Origin: JAUVKA01 sp964465145
Lineage (GTDB): Bacteria > Bacteroidota > Bacteroidia > Bacteroidales > UBA12481
DNA: 64,000 nucleotides
NCBI GenBank assembly: GCA_964465145.1
Contig: CAYXJR010000004.1
Location: forward strand, 46,459 to 110,458
Direction of reading: 5' to 3'
The position numbers were made by a program, and so were the translations under genes. This document shows positions 7,492-17,335 of this stretch, piece after piece (within the stretch, counting starts at the first letter, position 1; the number at the start of each line of letters is the position of its first letter). Below the pieces are notes generated by a model. It worked only from the letters and a program-made list of their open reading frames with translations. It made no database searches and was not told where the DNA came from.

Positions 7492-10400
7492 TTATTTTAA
7501 ATTGATCTCATCCAGGAAGGTCCGCACCAGCCGGAATTGGCCCAGAGCAAACTCATAGCGGGGTTCCCCAGCCTTGGATTTCATACGTCTTTTTTTAGGC
7601 TTGATATCCCTAACCCGATTATTAAAATTTTCATTTGCGGGACCGGCAAGAACCTGCATAAGCCCACGGTTATAGTAAAAGTAATAATAGGAATTTGGGT
7701 CTAATTCCACATAAAGCGTGAACGTATCTCCACCTCTGCGATGGACTAATTCCAGATGGCCATCAACCAGTTTATTGACAGACTGATCCTGAATATTACC
7801 TATTCCAATTTTCCCCACTGATTGATAAGATCCCCTGACAGGGTTCCATTTCATTTTTAAATCGGTAAGCAGCAGGGTATGGTTAAACTCTTCCGGGACT
7901 TTTCGAAAGCTCCCCATCAAACTTAATTCGTTCAGAAGTTCTTGCCCTTTTTCTTTACCAAGCCAATTGATGATGGAATATTTATAGGACTGACGTGAAT
8001 AGTTAACAGGTTGTAATCCCAGGGTATTGTTAATACTATTGGCAAAATTTGACAGCAGTTTTTCATCAAGGAAGAAATCAACTGCCATAACCTGGTCTGA
8101 AAATATGGAATCATTAACCATGTCATGGCTTATTTCACCTGTTGTAATCAATTTAAGCTGACCCAGATCAAGGCCCAGATCAAGAGGACCTGTTCCTTTA
8201 GTCAGGCATTTGTCGCGATCAAAACTTAACACAGTCTCGGCCTGCACGGAGTCTTGCAAAGAACCTGACCATATAAGGTACTGATTTTGAACATAATCAT
8301 AAGATACCTGTCCGAAAGTGGAGATTACGGGATGATCTGAATAGCGAATATGGGGCCCAAGGAAAGTAGAATATAATTCAACTGGTTGGTTACTCAGGTA
8401 AAACCCCTGAAATAGGGATTCCCGGTCAATACTTTTTGGCAGACTGTCGATAGGAATAATAACATTGGATGGATTGATCTGGGAATTGAACCGTATCCAT
8501 TTCTCAGTAAAATTCGGACAATCCTGAGTGAGATTAAAAGAGCCATCAAATCTTAATAAGTCTTCATTATTTTTCCATTCCACAGTTCCCTGGAAAGCAA
8601 ATTCAGGGCTTATCATAAAAGGTGCTACCGAATCCACAAAGGCTTGGCCCTCACTTTGTCTGCCAGGTCTTGCACCGATCTCAGAGAAAGGCAATAACAG
8701 TTCCCTGCCTGAAATATCTGTATATACATAATTCCCCGAACCGGAATAATTATTTTTCCCCCTGATTTGGACGAGGGTATTCCTGAATTCATGGCTGAGA
8801 CTTGTATCCTGAGGCATTATTGTGCATCCCGGCAAGGAATCCAGATTTGCGTTGCTGCGAATAACGGCTTTGTCGGTACCAGGGTAAACACGTACATCTG
8901 CTACATCAATGAAGGGGACATTATTTGCTTCAATAGTATAACTGTTGATGTCGTAAATAGAATTTTCAGCTTCGAAACTCAGTGAATTTTGATCCTTTCT
9001 GGTTGAGGTCAAACGACTTTTTTCTAGAAACAGCTTATTCCCAGTCATATCCCATTTGAAAGAACTCTGATCAGATTGATATTTATTGATGGGAAATAAA
9101 AGGCTTGCCGTTTGATCTTCTGTCCCGGAAAATTCGGCCATCCTGTTTTTTAAGTCCACAGACCCGCTTACATGATTGGCAATGAAATCAGCTTCTTCCG
9201 AAACTTTCGGTTTTCCCAGGCTATCCTGGAAATTGCTGGTAATAGTAAATCGACCATCTTCAACTTCAATTCGCTCCTCCAGGAAGGTGAAATTGTCAGA
9301 TGAGGCAGTAAATTCATCCATATATAATATTCCTGCCCCGCGCAGTGCCTCTGGTTCCACATACAATTCCCCAATAAATTCACCATTGCTGTACAAACTT
9401 ATAGAATTGTCCTTGTGTCCAACCGTCAAGCTGTTATCCTTTGGAAACCAGACGGCAGTGAGGTTTTGACCAACAACCTCAGGATTACCAAGTTCTGAAC
9501 TGTTCTTTTTTATGGCCAGGCTTACCACCTGGATTCTCACCTGATCAGGCAGAAAAAGAAAATCATCTGAAATAATCGTACTCCCGAGATAGCTTAGAGT
9601 GCCGTTTCCCCTAAGGCCCTGAGTGCTCATGCTGATTTCATTATAAAAAATGCCCCGGTCTATGTAAACAGGGTATCCTTCAACTGGAGTACTTAATGTG
9701 TCAAAACCAAGTGAATTGTCGTCTCTGTATACCAAATCTAATTTTAAAGGGGGAAATATATTGTATGTTTTAAAAGTGCCTGGAAGAAAAAGATTATCCT
9801 TGAAATGCAAGTCATTTAGCCCGGATATTACGGTTGGATCGATTTCAAAATAGAAACTATCCCTGGTATACGCTCCATTTTGAATAATTTTCTGATCGTA
9901 ATACACATATGCAGTGGTATCGAACCTGAATTGAGGGAACTGAGGGGTTTTTTCAGGTTCAAGGCCCGCTTTATTATCCGGAGCATCAATTAGCAAAACA
10001 CCATTTGTATTTTCTATAACTGAACTAAGATCAACGATCATGGTTTCCTGGTAATTTTTATCTAATGGAATATGTACTTTTAAGCGGATGACATCAACGG
10101 TGTTAAGGTGCAACTGAAAATCCTCATAATTGAAAATAAAGTCTGATCCCTCAAAACTGAGCAGACCTGCCTCCACTTTACCATCAAATGTCATATCACG
10201 TCCCCGGTCGATGCTTATTTCCTCCCCTGTGGGATGAAACTGCACTGATCTACTATGGCTTAATTCTACACTCGGTACTCCGTAAACCTTCATGCTGCCA
10301 GTCCTGAGGTTAATAACCCCATTGGGATTCGGAGGAAGGATATTGGAATTGAATTTAATAATATCGTAATCCATGTTTCCTGAATGCTGCTGTAAAAAAT

Positions 10401-11946
10401 CATAAGTTCGCTGCAGAACCTGTACCATTTTTGTTTTTGGATCATATCTTACAAATCCCTGATAAGACACATTGAACAGCATTTCTTCAACAAGATGCAA
10501 GGGCCGTTTCATGAATTCTGAAAGATCCGAAGAGAAAAAGAATCTGGATTGATAAAGATCTGCACATTGTTTAACCAAAACCAAAGGGTTTTTAAGGTCT
10601 GCCATTTGAATTTCATTAAACCATTGGAGACTAAAAAAATCTGCAGATACAAAAGCAGCAATATTTTCCAGTGAGCCAAACATTCCCGAAAGATAGAGGA
10701 GTGAATCCCCTGGGGACCATTTAAGCATTTCTACATCAAGAGTCAACTGGTGAAAAGAATCAAAGAACCTTGAGTTAGAGGAACCTGTCCCGTCCCGCAT
10801 CAGGACGAGCTCATTTTTTGCTTTTTTATACTGGAAAAACAAACCAGGGTGAATAATGGAATCACTATCAATGTAGATGTGCGTGGCCGTGTTAAGTCCT
10901 TTGGCACCCTCTTCGTCGAAGACAAACCTTTGGGCAGTCAGTTGCATAATTGGGTTATCTTCTTGAAAAACAATAAGTTCACCTTTTCCCTTACTTTCCC
11001 CCGAACCAATAGTTTTTAATCCTTCGAGGCTGTATCCCCCGGTATAATCCATATTGGGAAAGATTGATTTAATCCGGTTATTAACCTCATAAGATGAAAA
11101 TCGTGGATATCCGGACAGTTCCGGTTTAACACCTACAACTATCTTTTCATCAAACTTTCCCAGGATGGGATGATCAAAATGCCTCCTGTCGATAAGGTTA
11201 ACAGAATCCAGGGTGTAAACAGATCGAGAAAGATCTATGAGATAATCATCTAGTCGGATAAAGGCCAAATTATTATCCATCCCAACCCTTTCCCAGGAGA
11301 TCTTGCCGCCGGTTGCTGACCATTTTTGATTAAAGGGGTAAAATTTGCCGGTAGTCGATTGAATCCGGCTGCTATCTTTTCCGACAAATCCAATCAGGTT
11401 AATATTGCCGGTTTGAATATAAAATTCATCCCTATAAATGAACCGATAATCGGATGATGATATTTTCCATCTGATGGTTGGTGAACTAAACAAAAGATTT
11501 TCCTGATGCAGATTTGTTGTGAAAGTGCAAAATGAAGCAACACGTTCCAGCTCTTTCTTTTCCTGCTTTAGAATACTTCGTACTTGTTGGCTCCAAACAG
11601 GAAAATTGCGGTTCCGGTCGGGATTAAACTTAAAAGAGGTAATTGCCTGAATGAAACCAGAAATGCATGAATACGAGCTTACCTGCCGGGAAATAATATA
11701 ATTACTGATTTCTGCAATGGCAATCCATTCATTTTCTTCAAGTTCAGTATCTCTGGTATAATTAATGAATTCATCGAGAATAACTTTGCTGTTTTGCGTT
11801 CCATATTTGTCGAAAAATCGGGCAAGTTCTTTTTGATAAGCCTCTTTTTCAGGCAGGAAATTATATTCATCCTGCCCCTGACAAGTAACACTTTGAAGGG
11901 GAAGCAATGCAATAATGACACCGATTATTAAGCACAGTTTCTTCAT
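7492..11946 (-). CDS. Very large exported beta-rich protein of unknown function
   Basis: 1484 aa from the ATG at 11946; a longer in-frame start at 11961 puts five residues ahead of the signal peptide. The start MKKLCLIIGVIIALLPLQ is a signal peptide. About 170 helical residues follow, then over 1200 residues of predominantly beta-strand sequence with recurring LRGxGxL...F.F segments (LRGNGTLSYLGS with DDFLFL; LRGAGILYMDEF with SDNFTFL), suggesting an extended beta-solenoid or AsmA/LptA-like architecture. The C-terminus is basic (KPKKRRMKSK) before a final LGQFRLVRTF strand. No enzymatic motif was seen. It is embedded in a row with tpiA upstream and rsmE downstream, so it is likely a core lineage gene. 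Confidence 0.7.
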   Translation of the reverse strand: MKKLCLIIGVIIALLPLQSVTCQGQDEYNFLPEKEAYQKELARFFDKYGTQNSKVILDEFINYTRDTELEENEWIAIAEISNYIISRQVSSYSCISGFIQAITSFKFNPDRNRNFPVWSQQVRSILKQEKKELERVASFCTFTTNLHQENLLFSSPTIRWKISSSDYRFIYRDEFYIQTGNINLIGFVGKDSSRIQSTTGKFYPFNQKWSATGGKISWERVGMDNNLAFIRLDDYLIDLSRSVYTLDSVNLIDRRHFDHPILGKFDEKIVVGVKPELSGYPRFSSYEVNNRIKSIFPNMDYTGGYSLEGLKTIGSGESKGKGELIVFQEDNPIMQLTAQRFVFDEEGAKGLNTATHIYIDSDSIIHPGLFFQYKKAKNELVLMRDGTGSSNSRFFDSFHQLTLDVEMLKWSPGDSLLYLSGMFGSLENIAAFVSADFFSLQWFNEIQMADLKNPLVLVKQCADLYQSRFFFSSDLSEFMKRPLHLVEEMLFNVSYQGFVRYDPKTKMVQVLQRTYDFLQQHSGNMDYDIIKFNSNILPPNPNGVINLRTGSMKVYGVPSVELSHSRSVQFHPTGEEISIDRGRDMTFDGKVEAGLLSFEGSDFIFNYEDFQLHLNTVDVIRLKVHIPLDKNYQETMIVDLSSVIENTNGVLLIDAPDNKAGLEPEKTPQFPQFRFDTTAYVYYDQKIIQNGAYTRDSFYFEIDPTVISGLNDLHFKDNLFLPGTFKTYNIFPPLKLDLVYRDDNSLGFDTLSTPVEGYPVYIDRGIFYNEISMSTQGLRGNGTLSYLGSTIISDDFLFLPDQVRIQVVSLAIKKNSSELGNPEVVGQNLTAVWFPKDNSLTVGHKDNSISLYSNGEFIGELYVEPEALRGAGILYMDEFTASSDNFTFLEERIEVEDGRFTITSNFQDSLGKPKVSEEADFIANHVSGSVDLKNRMAEFSGTEDQTASLLFPINKYQSDQSSFKWDMTGNKLFLEKSRLTSTRKDQNSLSFEAENSIYDINSYTIEANNVPFIDVADVRVYPGTDKAVIRSNANLDSLPGCTIMPQDTSLSHEFRNTLVQIRGKNNYSGSGNYVYTDISGRELLLPFSEIGARPGRQSEGQAFVDSVAPFMISPEFAFQGTVEWKNNEDLLRFDGSFNLTQDCPNFTEKWIRFNSQINPSNVIIPIDSLPKSIDRESLFQGFYLSNQPVELYSTFLGPHIRYSDHPVISTFGQVSYDYVQNQYLIWSGSLQDSVQAETVLSFDRDKCLTKGTGPLDLGLDLGQLKLITTGEISHDMVNDSIFSDQVMAVDFFLDEKLLSNFANSINNTLGLQPVNYSRQSYKYSIINWLGKEKGQELLNELSLMGSFRKVPEEFNHTLLLTDLKMKWNPVRGSYQSVGKIGIGNIQDQSVNKLVDGHLELVHRRGGDTFTLYVELDPNSYYYFYYNRGLMQVLAGPANENFNNRVRDIKPKKRRMKSKAGEPRYEFALGQFRLVRTFLDEINLK

Positions 11947-12024
11947 AAAAAAAACAGGCAATCCTCAATTTAACGGATTGCCTGATATAAAAGGTATATT
12001 CAATCTTGAAACTTTACTTTACTT

Positions 12025-12783
12025 TCAGAAAGAGCTGATAATGGCCCCAAAATCTTCAGCTTTAAGTGCAGCTCCACCAATCAGGCCTCCGTCAACATCC
12101 GGTTGACTATATAACTCCCTTGCGTTAGACGGTTTACAACTACCTCCATATAAAATAGTTAAATCGTCTGCAATGCTGTTCCCGTATTTTGTTGCCATGA
12201 CTTGTCGGATAAATTTATGCATCTCTTGTGCCTGTGCGGGACTTGCGGTTTTCCCAGTTCCTATAGCCCAAACAGGCTCATAGGCAAGGATAATGTTTTT
12301 TATCGAAGAGGGATCTAAATGAAAAAGGCTCTCAGAAAGTTGTTTGCTAACAACTTCACCCTGTTTGTCTGCCTCACGTTCATCCAAAGACTCGCCAACG
12401 CAAAATATAGGTTTCATATTTTCTCCAAGTACAAGGTCAGTTTTTTTTGCAAGAGTTTTATAGTCTTCCTTAAAATATGCACGTCTTTCAGAATGTCCCA
12501 GGATTACAGCTTTAACACCGATAGCCTTTAACATACCTGCTGAAATCTCCCCCGTGTAAGCTCCCTTGGATTCGGAAGCACAATTTTGGGCGGAGAGGCA
12601 AATAGCTTCATGGTCAATAATCTTAGCAATTTCTGTAAGATGGGTGAAAGGCGGGGCAATGGCAACTCCAATATCCTTGTCTTCCCGTAGGACTGCTAAT
12701 AAATTTACTTCAGCAGCCAATTTTAAGCCTTCTGTAACGCTGGTATTCATTTTCCAGTTTCCAGCCACAATTTTCTTTCTCAT
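12025..12783 (-). CDS. tpiA: Triosephosphate isomerase
   Basis: 252 aa glycolytic enzyme interconverting DHAP and glyceraldehyde-3-phosphate. Catalytic residues are visible: N9/K11 in GNWKMN, H97 in LGHSERR, E169 in YEPVWAIGTG. Phosphate-loop motifs GGSCKPSNA and GGLIGGAAL are also present. Last but two in a minus-strand row running from DUF1599 through DoxX and the OppB-type permease. Confidence 0.97.
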   Translation of the reverse strand: MRKKIVAGNWKMNTSVTEGLKLAAEVNLLAVLREDKDIGVAIAPPFTHLTEIAKIIDHEAICLSAQNCASESKGAYTGEISAGMLKAIGVKAVILGHSERRAYFKEDYKTLAKKTDLVLGENMKPIFCVGESLDEREADKQGEVVSKQLSESLFHLDPSSIKNIILAYEPVWAIGTGKTASPAQAQEMHKFIRQVMATKYGNSIADDLTILYGGSCKPSNARELYSQPDVDGGLIGGAALKAEDFGAIISSF

Positions 12784-12795
12784 TTTTCAATAGTT

Positions 12796-13878
12796 TTATG
12801 ATAATCTCACTTTAGGATCAAGAACGGAATACATAATATCTACTATGATATTGATCAGGACAAAAATAATTGAAATAATAAGAATGCATCCGGAAACGAC
12901 AGGAACATCCAAATTATTCAATGCCTGAACCATAATATTACCCAATCCTTTCCATCCAAAAATATATTCCACAAAAACCACCCCGGCCATTAAAGAAGCA
13001 AACCAACCGGATATTGAAGTTATAACCGGGTTTAGGGCATTTCTTAGGGCATGTTTAAAAACTACTTTCGATTCACTTAATCCTTTTGCCCTGGCGGTCC
13101 TGATATAATCTTGTTTCATGACCTGCATCAGGGAGTTGCGAGTAAGTTGAGTAACTACTGCCAACGGCCTGATGCCAAGAGTAATGGCAGGCAATATTAG
13201 ATTTTTTAGCTGTATCCGGGATTCTGCTGTCAGGTCATTTATTTCCGTGATATTGCCGGTGATATTTAATCCTGTTATCGGGCCAAGGAGATAAGCAAAT
13301 ACCCAGCCAATCAATATGGCAGCAAAAAAGGATGGCACGGACATACCCAGGGTCGAGAGAAATATCAAGAATCGGTCGATATAACTATTTGGCCGAATTC
13401 CAGCTATTACACCGAACAGTATACCAATAACTGATCCAAGAATAATTGAGCAAAGGGCTAGAATAAAGGTGTTTGGTAAGGCATTTAACAGGATGCTACC
13501 CACTGTTTGCCTGGATTGAAATGATCTCCTCAGGTAGGGTGATTTTAAGTAAATGGCTGTAGTCCCTGATATTTTGAGGATCTTGTGCGACTTGGGATAT
13601 ACCAGTTTATCCATAAAAAAAAAGCTTTCATAATTTGCAGTCTCATGAAATGAAAGAGGACTCAGGTCATTCAGGTATTTAAAATATTGCTTCCAAACGG
13701 GTTGATCCAGTCCAAGATCTTTGCGAACCATTTCCAGTGATTTTTCATCACTACGTTGTCCGAGCACCATCCTTGCAGGATCAGCCGGTAATAGTGCAAA
13801 TAGGAAAAACACGAGAGTGATGACTCCCAGGATTACCAGAAATCCATTGAATAACCGCTTAAGGATAAAAGTTAGCAA
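12796..13878 (-). CDS. OppB/DppB-type ABC transporter permease, apparently orphan
   Basis: 360 aa inner-membrane permease. Residues 1-30 form the first membrane segment (LKRLFNGFLVILGVITLVF), followed by the conserved LLPADPARMVLGQ, five further hydrophobic segments and the EAA loop ARAKGLSESKVVFKHALRN that docks the ATPase. The likely start is TTG at 13878, 7 bp after the DoxX gene; no ATG fits. OppB-type permeases normally pair with an OppC-type permease, two ATPases and a binding protein. None is adjacent, so partners must be encoded elsewhere. Confidence 0.88.
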   Translation of the reverse strand: MLTFILKRLFNGFLVILGVITLVFFLFALLPADPARMVLGQRSDEKSLEMVRKDLGLDQPVWKQYFKYLNDLSPLSFHETANYESFFFMDKLVYPKSHKILKISGTTAIYLKSPYLRRSFQSRQTVGSILLNALPNTFILALCSIILGSVIGILFGVIAGIRPNSYIDRFLIFLSTLGMSVPSFFAAILIGWVFAYLLGPITGLNITGNITEINDLTAESRIQLKNLILPAITLGIRPLAVVTQLTRNSLMQVMKQDYIRTARAKGLSESKVVFKHALRNALNPVITSISGWFASLMAGVVFVEYIFGWKGLGNIMVQALNNLDVPVVSGCILIISIIFVLINIIVDIMYSVLDPKVRLS

Positions 13879-13884
13879 GACTTG

Positions 13885-15003
13885 TCAATAACTCGAAGTT
13901 TGCAGTTTTTCCAGTAATTCATCCACCTCAGGCAGATTCCTGTGATGCCATTTATCGATAATGGTTCCACTTTTCAGGAGGATTAAGCCCGGATTAGACC
14001 GGACAATTGTTTTCAGGGTTGTTTGGTCAGTGAATCCAAAGATATATGGAGCACCCGTTTCCTGCTTGAATTTTTCAATATTTTCCTGACTAGTATTGGT
14101 CAGGCAGATGAACCTATAACCCGAATTCATCATTCTTCCGGCCAGCAAATTTATTTCTTCCTGGTTTTTACGACTGGACTTCTCCAGATCCTGGCTTATT
14201 AGTAAAAAGACATAATTTTCACCTGTCAGGAGTTCATCAGTAATATCTACACCATTCTCCCGAATACTAAAATCATGGATCGGGGGCTCATAGCCTTTTT
14301 GAATTAACTTGTTTTCGGTGTCGACAAATTCCCAGCCTTCCTGGGGATAATTGTCGATAGTAAACTCCTGCGTTTTCCCATCCTTCTTGTAAATCAGGGT
14401 AGTCTGGTAAATCGGTTGAGGAGCATCATCAGGAATAATCATCGCATCGGGAATATTTACTCCAATTTTGTACGGACGAAAATCTATTATCGGTAATCGA
14501 TTTAAATTAAATATTTCTAACCCCAGGGCCACTGATAGGGTTATAAAAGCGGCATACTTACTATATCTTTTGCCAAATAATTCCTTAAATTTTTTCCTTT
14601 CAATAAATATAATGACAACCAAAATGTCAATAATAATATTCTTAATAAAAGACTGCCAATTGGTCAAAATCAGGGCATCTCCAAAACATCCGCAATCACT
14701 AACAGGGTTTGTTAATGCCAATATCAGGGTTAAAGGAGTAAAGGCTGCCATAAATATCACAGCCAGCCAGGCTGCCCATGGTATCTTAATATTGAAAAGC
14801 AGCATTAAACCTATGGATAGCTCTATTGCACACATAAGGATTGCTGCCGGCAATGCGAACCAAACCAGGGAATCTATCCCAAAGGCCTCAAAATATTCCT
14901 CAAATTTATAGACAGTCCCCAGTGGATCGACGCATTTTACAAATCCTGAAAAGGAAAAAACCAGTCCAACTATTATTCTACTGATGATTCGTATTAAACC
15001 CAT
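13885..15003 (-). CDS. BT_3928-type DoxX/MauE membrane protein with thioredoxin-like C-terminus
   Basis: 372 aa. Residues 1-170 hold a DoxX/MauE-like four-helix membrane domain starting IISRIIVGLVFSFSGFVKCVDP with a CGCFGD motif, usual for quinone-linked redox partners. The C-terminal about 110 residues (YVFLLISQDLEKS, FICLTNTSQENI, NPGLILLKSGTIIDKWH) look like a thioredoxin fold without an obvious CxxC. A redox or protein-maintenance role at the inner membrane is inferred. It overlaps DUF1599 by one base. Confidence 0.8.
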   Translation of the reverse strand: MGLIRIISRIIVGLVFSFSGFVKCVDPLGTVYKFEEYFEAFGIDSLVWFALPAAILMCAIELSIGLMLLFNIKIPWAAWLAVIFMAAFTPLTLILALTNPVSDCGCFGDALILTNWQSFIKNIIIDILVVIIFIERKKFKELFGKRYSKYAAFITLSVALGLEIFNLNRLPIIDFRPYKIGVNIPDAMIIPDDAPQPIYQTTLIYKKDGKTQEFTIDNYPQEGWEFVDTENKLIQKGYEPPIHDFSIRENGVDITDELLTGENYVFLLISQDLEKSSRKNQEEINLLAGRMMNSGYRFICLTNTSQENIEKFKQETGAPYIFGFTDQTTLKTIVRSNPGLILLKSGTIIDKWHHRNLPEVDELLEKLQTSSY

Positions 15004-15554
15004 TACTTCTCCGATTTTTCAAATATTAACTTTACCAACCCAAAGATGGCATAATTTATCATGTCCAGATAATTGGCTTCAATTCCCTCTGATACAATAG
15101 TCTGCCCGCTATTATCCTCTATTTGCTTTGTTCGATAGATCTTCATCAGGATAAGATCTGTATAAGAGGAGATACGCATTTCTCTCCAGGCCTCTCCATA
15201 ATCATGATTTTTCCTCATCATCAGGGCTTTAGCCTGATCAATTTTTTGCTGATACAGATCAAGTACTTCTATCTCTGTTAATTCAGCCGGCTCCCCAAGG
15301 CCAAGCTCTAACTGTATAAGTCCAATTACTCCATAATTGACAATACCAATGAATTCTGATGTAATATCATCATCTACCTCCTGTTTGCCTTTCACTTCAA
15401 TACTTTGAATTCTCTGTGCTTTAATGAAGATTTGATCTGTTACTGATCTTGGGCGCATGATCCGCCAGGAAGTACCATAATCTTTCATCTTTCTGAGAAA
15501 GACGTCCTTACACTGGCGTACCAGCTCATTATATTGTTTCTCCGTTCTCTCCAT
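15003..15554 (-). CDS. DUF1599 protein
   Basis: 183 aa with two tandem copies of a similar half: KDYGTSWRIMRPRSVTDQIFIKAQRI near residues 38-63 and NHDYGEAWREMRISSYTDLILMKIYR near 117-142. This internal duplication is the DUF1599 signature. Members are cytosolic with no known activity; they resemble all-alpha NTP-pyrophosphatase folds, so a nucleotide house-cleaning role is possible. First gene of the row leading to DoxX, the permease, tpiA and the giant protein. Confidence 0.85.
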   Translation of the reverse strand: MERTEKQYNELVRQCKDVFLRKMKDYGTSWRIMRPRSVTDQIFIKAQRIQSIEVKGKQEVDDDITSEFIGIVNYGVIGLIQLELGLGEPAELTEIEVLDLYQQKIDQAKALMMRKNHDYGEAWREMRISSYTDLILMKIYRTKQIEDNSGQTIVSEGIEANYLDMINYAIFGLVKLIFEKSEK

Positions 15555-15572
15555 ACATGAAAATTAACGATC

Positions 15573-15619
15573 TAAAAGTAAAAAAAAGGAGTGAAACTAT
15601 TGGTATTGTTATACTTTTG
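15573..15619. promoter_or_regulatory. Divergent promoter region between DUF1599 and folP
   Basis: On the plus strand, TACTTTTG at 15612-15619 matches the Bacteroidota -7 box TAnnTTTG and would start a transcript about 25 bases before the folP ATG. On the minus strand, TACTTTTA at 15580-15573 is a similar box for DUF1599. No convincing TTTG -33 box was seen. Confidence 0.5.
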
Positions 15620-15648
15620 TGCTTAAAGAAAAACTTCCATTTCTACTC

Positions 15649-16500
15649 ATGATGCTGAAGGAAACCCAGAAATATATTAACTGCAAAGGTCGTCTTGTTG
15701 ACGTTTCCAAACCTTTGATTATGGGCATTATGAATGTCACTCCTGATTCTTTTTTCGATGGTGGGAAATACCCCACATCTGATGATCAGGAAAGGCGGGT
15801 GGAGGATATGATCGGGGAAGGAATGGATATATTGGATATTGGTGCTTATTCATCCAGACCAGGTGCAAAACAGATTAGCCAGGAAGAAGAATGGTCGAGG
15901 CTGGAACCATTATTAAAAAGGATTCAGAACAAGTTCGAAAACCAACTATTATCCATCGATACTTTTCGCTCCGAAATTGCCCGGCGGGCTGTTGAAGATT
16001 ATGGAGTTTCGATGGTAAATGACATTTCAGCAGGTTCACTTGACGATCAGATGTTCGATACTATAACTCAATTACAGGTTCCGTACATCATGATGCATAT
16101 GAAGGGAACACCACTAACCATGCAGGATAATCCTCAATATACTGATATGATGTCTGAAATATTTTTATTTTTCAACCTCAGGATTAAGACTTTACGCGAC
16201 AGGGGACTGAGGGATATAATTATTGATCCCGGCTTTGGTTTTGGCAAGACCCTTGATCAAAACTACGAGCTGCTGGGAAAACTCGATCAGTTCAAAGTAT
16301 TTAACCTGCCTATACTTGTTGGCTTGTCTCGTAAGTCAATGATTTATAAGTTTCTGGATCAAAATGCATCAGAAGCACTGGAAGGCACCATAGCATTGCA
16401 GGTGATAGCCTTACAAAAAGGAGCGCAGATAATCAGAACACATGATATAGCTGCAGCAAATATTTGCCGGAAAATGGTGAAAAAGGTATCCGTATTCTGA
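15649..16500 (+). CDS. folP: Dihydropteroate synthase FolP
   Basis: Condenses p-aminobenzoate with dihydropterin pyrophosphate in folate synthesis. 283 aa from ATG 15649. A GTG at 15619 is in frame, but it overlaps the predicted promoter box and is unlikely. Motifs: IMGIMNVTPDSFFDGG (pyrophosphate loop), SIDTFRSEIA, VNDISAG, MMHMKGTP, IDPGFGFGKT, LVGLSRKSMI and a terminal RTHD. This is the target of sulfonamide drugs. It lies 31 bp upstream of cdaA. Confidence 0.97.
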   Translation: MMLKETQKYINCKGRLVDVSKPLIMGIMNVTPDSFFDGGKYPTSDDQERRVEDMIGEGMDILDIGAYSSRPGAKQISQEEEWSRLEPLLKRIQNKFENQLLSIDTFRSEIARRAVEDYGVSMVNDISAGSLDDQMFDTITQLQVPYIMMHMKGTPLTMQDNPQYTDMMSEIFLFFNLRIKTLRDRGLRDIIIDPGFGFGKTLDQNYELLGKLDQFKVFNLPILVGLSRKSMIYKFLDQNASEALEGTIALQVIALQKGAQIIRTHDIAAANICRKMVKKVSVF

Positions 16501-16531
16501 TAAATGCCTAATTTTACTTTTTTAAAAGCTC

Positions 16532-17335
16532 ATGGGGTTTATTTTTGAAAATATTAGATTTCTTGACATCCTGGATATTCTTCTGGTAGCATTCCTGTTG
16601 TACCAGCTCTATCTTCTTATCCGGGGGACAGTGGCTATAAACATCTTCTATGGTGTATTTATACTATACCTGATGTGGACAGTGGTCAAAGCATTAAATA
16701 TGCAATTGCTGGGTTCCATTCTTGGACAAATTATTGGCCTCGGGTTGATAGCACTGCTTATAGTTTTTCAACAGGAAGTGAGACGTTTCCTGCTAATCCT
16801 GGGAACGAGATATTCCCGGAATCAAAAATATTCACTGGAAAAGTTATTTAATTTTCGGCAAGCACATGAATCCAAGTGGGATTTTGAACCGATTATTGAG
16901 GCTTGTGATCATTTATCAAAATCCAAAACCGGCGCATTGATTGTCCTCGCCAAGACCTCTGAGCTAAGGGTTTTTACAGAGACTGGGCAAATTTTAAATG
17001 CAAAGATATCCACTGCCTTATTGGAAAATATTTTTCATAATGGGGCTCCCCTCCATGATGGGGCTGCTATACTTGTAAAAAATAAGATCCGGGCGGCTCG
17101 CTGCATTTTACCTCTTACGGAGAATCCTACTTTACCGCCGCACCTTGGGATGAGGCATCGGGCTGCCCTCGGTATGTCGGAAAATAGCGATTCCTTTGTC
17201 ATTGTTGTTTCTGAGGAAACCGGCGATATAACATATGCTAATCAAGGAGAGGTACATTATAGGGTTCTTCCTGAGCAATTGAAAATCGCATTGGAGGAAG
17301 TATTTAAAGATAATAGGAATGGAACAGTTTCTTAA
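16532..17335 (+). CDS. cdaA: Diadenylate cyclase CdaA
   Basis: Membrane-bound enzyme making cyclic di-AMP from two ATP. 267 aa with three hydrophobic segments in the first about 90 residues (FLDILDILLVAFLLYQLYLL and two more), then a DAC domain with the catalytic HDGAAIL and GMRHRAALG motifs and the terminal SEETG. Sits after folP, as often seen in Bacteroidota, and overlaps the start of an MscS channel gene by 17 bases, linking it to turgor control. Confidence 0.95.
   Translation: MGFIFENIRFLDILDILLVAFLLYQLYLLIRGTVAINIFYGVFILYLMWTVVKALNMQLLGSILGQIIGLGLIALLIVFQQEVRRFLLILGTRYSRNQKYSLEKLFNFRQAHESKWDFEPIIEACDHLSKSKTGALIVLAKTSELRVFTETGQILNAKISTALLENIFHNGAPLHDGAAILVKNKIRAARCILPLTENPTLPPHLGMRHRAALGMSENSDSFVIVVSEETGDITYANQGEVHYRVLPEQLKIALEEVFKDNRNGTVS

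Noticed and set aside
15619..15648. GTG start for folP at 15619
   Set aside because: It overlaps the last base of the TACTTTTG promoter box; the ATG at 15649 gives the usual FolP length.
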